Source: Diphasiastrum complanatum (taxonomy: Eukaryota > Streptophyta > Lycopodiopsida > Lycopodiales > Lycopodiaceae). Taken from it: DNA of 64,000 bases. Below the pieces are notes generated by a model. It searched no databases. It saw only the letters and a program-made list of their open reading frames with translations, and was not told where the DNA came from. The stretch lies in assembly GCA_029204225.1 (NCBI GenBank), contig CM055097.1, positions 33,790,804 to 33,854,803 on the forward strand, given 5' to 3'. This document shows positions 57,901 to 64,000 of the stretch, piece after piece; positions within the stretch are counted from its first letter, which is position 1, and each line of letters begins with the position of its first letter. Position numbers and translations under genes: made by a program.

Positions 57901-60110
57901 CACTTGAAATTATACTGAATCAGAATCAACCTGAACCAAAGCTTGAACTCGAACCAGGTTCGAGTTGAAAAATCTGAACTTGAATCTAATTTTATGATAT
58001 CTTGATCTGCATGAACTTGAATTGGAATTGGGCTTCAAACTAAATCTAAACTTCACCTTGAATAAAAAACTTCACCTAAAATTTTAATGAATATGAATCA
58101 ACCTAAACCAATCTAATTTTGATATAATCTTTGTAGTCAAATGTATCTGCTAGCACACACATATCAACTCGAACCTTGTTCATCAATCAACCTAGACTTT
58201 CATCCCATTTAATCTATAGTTCAGATATTGTGGGATGAGCTTGAACTTGAACCAGGTTCGAGTTGAGAAATCTCAATTTCAATCTAATTTCATGATATCT
58301 TAATCATGATCTTGAACCGGAATTGAACTTAAAACTAAATCTAAACTTCACAATGAAGAAGAAACTTCATCTGAAATTTTAATGAATATGAATCAACCTG
58401 AACCAATCTATTTCTGATATAATCTCTGTAGACAAATTAGACAAGTGTAGCTTGTTATGAGTTCTTGTCTTTCTTCACACATAGCTCAAGCGAGTTGGCA
58501 AGACTCAACTCATCTCACCTCACCTCACCTCAACCTTAATTCGAGATCAATAAAGTAAGCCCAACAAGACTAAACTGAACGAAAGTCTATCATAAACTCA
58601 ACTTGACCCTTGTTCATCAATCAACCTAGACTATCATCCCATTTAAACTATAGTTCAGATATTGTTGGTTGAGCTTGAACTCGAAACAGGTTCGAGTTGA
58701 GAAATCTCAACTTGAATCTAATTTTATGATATCTTGATCTGCATGAACTTGATTTGGAATTGGACTTCAAACTAAATCTAAACTTCACCTTGAAAAAGAA
58801 ACTTCACCTGAAATTTTAATGAATATGAATCAACCTGAACCAATCTAATTTTGATATAATCTTTGTGGTCAAATGGATCTGCTAGCACACATATATGGTA
58901 CTAATGTTGGTAGGTAGATCTACTCAAACACTGGAGAAGCTATAATGATACAAAAAATACCCATCAAACAAACTGAGAAGCTCAACCTAGAAGATGACAT
59001 GGTGAAGAAACCCTAGGATGCCAACACTGGTAGGTGCAAATGCTCAAAACTGGAGCTACTACGATATGAAAACTAACTTATCAGAAAACCTCAGAAGCTA
59101 TGTAGGTGCAGTTTGAAATTGAAAAGCCTCAAACTATGTAGGTGCAGTTTGAAATTGAAAAGCCTCAACTCGAACCAGGTTCGAGTTGAGAAACTTTCAC
59201 TTCGACATTTTATGGCAAAAATTTTATCAATATAAATTTAAGTCGTTAACATGTGTACTATGTGTAAAACATACTCAACTGAGCTTGAACAAAAACTCAC
59301 CTTAATCAATCACAATTTGTCAAGTGTGGTGAACCTCCACTTTAATTCGAGTTCAATCAAGTAAACCCTATAGGACTAAACTGAACAAGAATCTATCAAC
59401 TCAACTCAAGCCTTGTTCATCAATAAACCTAGACTTTCTTCCCATTTAATCTATAGTTCAGCTATTGTGGGGTGTAGCTTGAACCCGAACCAAGTTTGAG
59501 TTGAGAAATCTCAACTTCAATCTAATTTTATGATATCTTGATCATGAAGTTGAACTGGAATTGGACTTAAAACGAAATCTCAACTTCACCTTGAAGAAGA
59601 AACTTCACTTGAAATTATATTGAATATGAATCAACCTGAACCAATCTATTTTTGATATAATTTCTGTAGTCAAATTAGGTAAGTGTATATTGCTATGAGT
59701 TCATGTCTTTCTTCACACCCTACTTGAGTCTGACTCAAGTTGGCAAAACTTTAGTTGGCAAGAACTCGAACTCAGCTCACCTCACCTCAACTCCACCTTA
59801 ATTCGAGTTCAATAGAGTAAACCCTACAGGACTAAACTGAACGAGAATCTATCATCCACTCAACTCAAACCTTGTTCATCAATCAACCTAGACTTTCATC
59901 CCATTTAATCTCTAGTTCAGATATTGTTGGGTGCACTTGAACTCGAACCAGGTTTGAGTTGAGAAATCTCAACTTCAATCTAATTTCATGATATATCTAA
60001 ACTTCACGTTGAAGAAGAAACTTCACGTGAAATTTTAATGAATATGAGTCAACCTAAACCAATCTATTTCTGATATAATCTCTATAGACAAATTAGATGA
60101 GTGTAGATTG
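54916..60110. repeat. Tandem array, ~455-bp unit with AACTCGAACC/GGTTCGAGTT palindrome
   Basis: The block ATCTATAGTTCAGATATTGTGGGGTG recurs at about 55025, 57290, 57750, 58215, 58650, 59455 and 59915, mostly 435-465 bp apart. Each is followed by a palindrome with 10-bp arms AACTCGAACC and GGTTCGAGTT around one base. Perfect copies are at 55055-55075, 55623-55643, 57947 and 59167; diverged copies at 56690, 57322, 57780, 58250, 58680, 59482 and 59942. Each unit then has ATCTCAACTTCAATCTAATT and TTCACCTTGAAGAAGAAACT. Some units are rearranged. Confidence 0.85.
55700..56637 (+). pseudogene. Captured coding fragment inside the array
   Basis: A Glu/Ala/Thr-rich reading frame, 55725-56096 then 56200-56637 with a frameshift near 56097 and stops between: SKLQDQEETTETQECIDSKS, ENRRREELLLAISRVELP, EKDGFDQTTEAVQHIRIAGQ and TTDMEELHIPTAWMKKPEEL. 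It is flanked on both sides by the array block TTTCTGAACAAATAAGCTCAAACTATGT (55567 and 56631). The protein looks like a low-complexity acidic plant protein; I do not recognise it. The flanking identity suggests it was copied into, and perhaps spread with, the repeat. Confidence 0.5.
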
Positions 60111-61999
60111 CTATGAGTTCTTTTTAAATAAGTGTAGATTGCTATAATCATGAACTTGAACTAGAATTGGACTCTTAAAATTGTTGCCTTTGTCACATAA
60201 CTCAAACAAAACTCAAATTGATGCATCTAGATTCTCAAATAAAACTAGATTGTCACCAACTAGCATGGTAATTTCTTTGTGTTTGGATAAGATAGTTACT
60301 TTGTCTGCTTAATCTGATTTCAACCCATATAGAACATACACCTTATTGTGCTTGGTCTAATTTCAAGCCCAACAAAAAAGGGACCTTGATTTTAAACAAT
60401 TAGCATCAACTACTATTCCACAAAAAACTATCATACAAAAGGAAATTAGGTTGAGGCAAATAATAAAACATCGATATGTAGTGAAGCAACCTCTAATTAG
60501 GAAATATACTCTGCGTGCTTGGCCTGATAGCCCTTATCGGGATTAAAAATCCATATAGGAGTTATTGAAATAAGCATGATTGTCATCTTTCATGTCTCAT
60601 GTGTGCACGTCTATTCAAAATATGGTTTTGATGTACAAGAAACAATCTAATAACTTATTGAAAGTCTATCATCTTACTAGATTAAACTCAAAGAACTATC
60701 TAATTTAAGGTTTTCATAAACCAAGATTATGTATTTCTACTTTCAAGGATTTTCAGGTTAAGGCAACTAAGAAAACATCGACAGTAGGTGAAACAACCTG
60801 AAAAATAGTGCGTCGGTCGTTAAGATTGGGGAGCATCAGGCCATAGCAATGTAGCATGGATGGACTATTTGGCAATCAGATGTCAGAACTGCATTTCTCA
60901 ATAGGGTTTTGAAGTAAGTCATATACATGACTCAGTCATAGGATATCAAAGATGGGACTGATCATGTCTGCCTGTTATAAAAGACTATCTATGGGCTCAA
61001 GCAAGGATGTAAAGAATGAAACGAAACTCCTCACATTGCTAGGAGTTCTCAAATCTTCTTTGCAAACACTGCTTAGGTTTAGCTACATGTGAATTCTACA
61101 ATACCTATTCTCACTTCAGAAGCACATTCAAATGTGCAAATTATAGTCTAATCTCAAGATCTTGTTTTTCAATATACCATGTGCTTCCAATTCAAATTTG
61201 GGAGCCCGCCCAGATCCAAGGCTACTCTCTACATCATCAATTAAACTGTTCAAATCGTTTAAACTACTAAGCAGTTAAATAGGCCAAACTCGTTGTTTCT
61301 AGATCAAAAATGTCAAATGCAAGATCATCTACACTACAATATTGCTGACCGTCCAACTGCACACAATGTATTCCTAGCAGTTCAACTACAGAATGTCAAA
61401 CTCTAATAGAAGATTTCCATATTGTCACTAATCTACAATCAAATTAGCTCTCTTAATGAAGCTTAACTAGAGCGTAAGGTGCATAGTAATTCAACTGGCA
61501 CAGTTCAAACTATTGAAAGTGTCAAAGGCGATCTCAACTACATAAACACAACACTAAGCTCCCAAGCTAAACTGCGAACTTCAATAGCCCAAGTGTACTA
61601 CTTCCAATTCAAATTTTGAAGCCCGCCCATATTCCAAGTTGAACTGATCAATAGCCCATATGTTGTATCTCGAATTCAAATTTAGAAGCACACCCATAAC
61701 CAAGGCAGCTCTCTTGGAGAAGTCACTTCAAATGTATTGTGTAGACATTTTTTTTCGAGCTAGATTAGATTGCAGTCCTTATCTCTATTTCACAATTTAT
61801 GATTCAAGTTTGGCTTGCGTGCCAAAAGTATTTGTTGTAGCCTAAGTCATTGGTCCCATTTCATTTTAAGCTATTCTCCTACGTTATATCCTTGCGAATT
61901 TGTTGCAAAGCCAAAAGGGTGCAACACAAAATCCTAAGTAGTTGTCTCATTTTTATATATTTTAGATTTTTCTTTTTATATGGGAGTGTATCAAATCTC
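60111..61999. other. Spacer without recognised gene
   Basis: AT-rich. A short diverged direct repeat (AATTCAAATTT.GAAGCCCGCCCA) occurs at about 61192, 61600 and 61670. Nothing else. Confidence 0.45.
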
Positions 62000-62660
62000 C
62001 AAAGATTCGAATTTTTCCAAAGGATCGAATGTTTCCAAAGACTCAAATTTTTCCAAAGACTCGAATTTTTGAACAGACTCGAATTTTTCAAAAGACTCGA
62101 AGTTTTTTTTTCATAGACTCGAATTTGTAAAAAAAAAAAAAAATTTCAAAGACTCAAATTTTTTCAAAGACTCGAATCCTTCTAGAAACTCGAATTTTTT
62201 TTTCAAAGACTCGAATTTTTTCCAATGACTCGAATTTTCCAAAAGGCTCGAATTTTTTCAAAGACTCGAATTTTTTCAAGGAATCGAATTTTTCTAAATA
62301 CTCAATTTTTTTTGAAAACTTGAATCGACGGTCAAAAACTCAAAAAAAAAAAATTTTCAAAGACTCAAATGTTTCAAGGATTCGAATGTTTTCAAAGACT
62401 CAATTTTTTTTTCCAAAGACTCGAATTTTTCTTTTTTCCAAAGACTCGAATTTCTCCCAAGACTCGAATTTACCAAGACTCAAAATTTCAAAAGACTCGA
62501 AATTTCCAAAGACTCAAATTTTTTCCAAGACTCGAATTTTTTGAAAGACTCGAATTTTTCCAAGACTCAAATTTTTCCCAAGACTCAAATTTTTCCAAGA
62601 CTCGAATTTTTTCCAAGACTTGATTTTTCCCAAGACTCAAAATTCTCGAAGACTCGAATG
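62000..62660. repeat. Minisatellite GACTCGAATTTTTCCAAA
   Basis: About 35 units of 15-20 bp, core AAGACTCGAATTTTT followed by a variable TCCAA/TTTCAA. Variation is mainly in T-run length. Repetitive open frames through it (DSNFSKT and similar) are by-products. Confidence 0.9.
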
Positions 62661-62827
62661 GACGGCCACGTACATACACACACATACATCGGCCACCCGA
62701 CCATCGACTTTCCTCCTAAATCATCGCTGCTCGCCCGTCAACGAGATACTGAATTTTCAAATCATTGGAAAATCATCGCCCGTCAACAAGATACTGAATT
62801 TCCAACACACACTCGCGCGCGTACACA

Positions 62828-62830
<3 letters not shown>

Positions 62831-62860
<30 letters not shown>
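62831..62860. repeat. (AC)n microsatellite
   Basis: About 15 AC units; GCAT/CG-rich runs follow at 62880-62910. Confidence 0.95.
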
Positions 62861-62866
<6 letters not shown>

Positions 62867-62945
62867 CCGTTAGGTCATGCACACACGCACGCATGCATGC
62901 GCGCGCGCGTCTGCCATAGACGCATGTCCGCCATTGCCCGTCAAC

Positions 62946-62947
<2 letters not shown>

Positions 62948-62990
<43 letters not shown>
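62948..62990. repeat. (TA)n microsatellite inside an inverted repeat
   Basis: About 21 TA units. The flanks 62926-62948 and 63007-63030 are reverse complements (core GCCATTGCCCGTCAACGAC) with one base gap. Confidence 0.9.
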
Positions 62991-62991
<1 letters not shown>

Positions 62992-63030
62992 TAGTTGTGA
63001 GTGCCCGTCGTTGACGGGCAATGGCGGGAC
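62991..63030 (-). mobile_element. Helitron-like 3' terminus, copy 3
   Basis: Minus strand: perfect hairpin GCCCGTCAACGACGGGC (63018-63002), ACTCACAA, CTAG, T. This is the best of the three copies: hairpin, eight-base gap, CTAG end and A/T insertion point all match the Helitron 3' end. The body would extend to the right; its 5' end (TC) is not found. Confidence 0.6.
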
Positions 63031-63254
63031 GTGTGTCGATGCTGGACGTCATGCGTGTGTGTGCGTGCCCTAATGGCTTTGTATATGTGTGTGTGCGAGT
63101 GTGTGTATGTGCATGTGCTATGTGTGTGTTGTGTGTGTGCCATGTGTGTGTTTATGAAGGGTGTGGGTGTATGTGTGAGTTTAGGGAGTGTGTGTGTGTG
63201 GGTTGTGGATTAGAATTAGGTTGTAGCTTTAGGCTTTAGGCTTAGACTGGGTGG

Positions 63255-63261
<7 letters not shown>

Positions 63262-63310
<49 letters not shown>

Positions 63311-63391
63311 CTACGTGTCTGTGGGTGTGCGCACTGTGTGTTGTGTGTTGTGCATTATGCGTGTATTTGTGTGCATGTTGTGTTTGTGTGC

Positions 63392-63479
<88 letters not shown>
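63262..63479. repeat. (GT)n microsatellites
   Basis: Two long GT runs, 63262-63307 and 63395-63479, with GT-rich DNA (GTGTGTTGTGTG) between and before them from about 63050. Confidence 0.95.
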
Positions 63480-63481
<2 letters not shown>

Positions 63482-63489
63482 GGGTTAGG

Positions 63490-64000
63490 GTGGGTATCTA
63501 TGGATGTGTGTGTGCGTGTGTGTATGGGCTGAATGGCTTTGGACCACATGACTTTTGTACAAACAAACTCTGCAAGTTCATAATACCTTAGTGAACATGT
63601 CGATACAATATGTATGGCCCAAAAAGATCCTAAGGGTATTAGGGTTGCGATAATGCTCATTTGAAGAAGAATGATTAGAAATCCAAATGTAAAATAAACA
63701 CCAGGCACGACCCTACATTGATTACTAATTGATAAATCGATTGGAGTTTGTATGCATCTACATGTAATAATCACCTTGAACATATGAATCTTACTATTGT
63801 ACATTTTTGTCTTGGTGATTAACAGAATCAAGTGGAGATATACCAAATAGATTTATGTAATGAGCAACTTCACACCAAATTTAGCAGTTGTCCCTCCTAT
63901 CAAGCTTCACATTTTTTTTTATCTCAAACTTGTCAACTGGAACTGGCTTTGGATGAAACAACTGCTTCAATGTCTAAAATGGTTGACTCAGCATCAGTTT
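63490..64000. other. Spacer to window end
   Basis: No gene, element end or repeat recognised. Confidence 0.4.

Noticed and set aside
62320-62873. Open frames rich in DSNFSKTRIF-like repeats
   Set aside because: They follow an 18-bp minisatellite, a multiple of three, which keeps frames open without coding.
63251-63591. Open frames of Cys-Val repeats, and His-Thr repeats on the other strand
   Set aside because: They are translations of (GT)n microsatellites.

Overview
This is nuclear DNA from a land plant. Supporting evidence: an intron-containing plant-type acid lipase gene, tRNA-Met and tRNA-Asp primed LTR retrotransposons of the Ty1/copia and Ty3/gypsy types, MULE and CACTA-like transposase relics, Helitron-like termini, and AT-rich spacers with long microsatellites. 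The density of old transposons suggests a large genome, perhaps a lycophyte, fern or other non-seed plant, but the clade is a guess. All calls come from reading the sequence; no search was run.

Layout. 0-2 kb: spacer with a palindrome-rich dispersed repeat and a copia fragment. 2.0-4.8 kb (minus): the only apparently intact gene, a nine-exon triacylglycerol/steryl-ester lipase of 392 codons. 5-9.7 kb: AT-rich spacer with the C-terminal half of a dead DNA methyltransferase-like gene (7.0-7.5 kb). 9.74-27.84 kb: a three-level nest, in which a foldback/MITE-like element was entered by a copia element (minus), whose LTR was entered by a 13-kb Ty3 element (plus; gag, protease, RT, RNase H, integrase, plus an extra 3' ORF). 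28-34 kb: spacer, a Helitron-like 3' end with ~355-bp tandem repeats, and two inverted copies of a 130-bp element. 34.3-37.6 kb (minus): gag of a second Ty3 element behind a repeat-filled leader. 38.1-40.1 kb (plus): MULE transposase catalytic and SWIM part; 40.4-40.7 kb: end of another Ty3 pol and its LTR. 42.1-43.0 kb: a second Helitron-like copy; 43.4-44.4 kb (minus): MULE N-terminal part. 45.7-46.9 kb: a cluster of short hairpin repeats. 47.0-48.55 kb: an internally deleted copia element. 50.3-51.1 kb (minus): CACTA-type DUF4216 relic. 52.1-54.6 kb (minus): a decayed gene that looks like a ParB-like domain followed by an amino-methyltransferase-like region. 54.9-60.1 kb: a ~455-bp tandem array carrying a perfect palindrome and interrupted by a captured coding fragment. 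62-63.5 kb: an 18-bp minisatellite, microsatellites and a third Helitron-like end.

How it works together: apart from the lipase, the window is a graveyard of nested mobile elements. The most unusual content is the ParB-like plus methyltransferase-like gene at 52-54 kb together with the methyltransferase C-terminal half at 7 kb, which look like complementary pieces of one uncommon gene family. The Ty3 element is also notable: its 3' LTR and the main part of its 5' LTR are nearly identical, so the insertion is young, yet its genes are broken and its 5' LTR is a chimera of two LTR copies.
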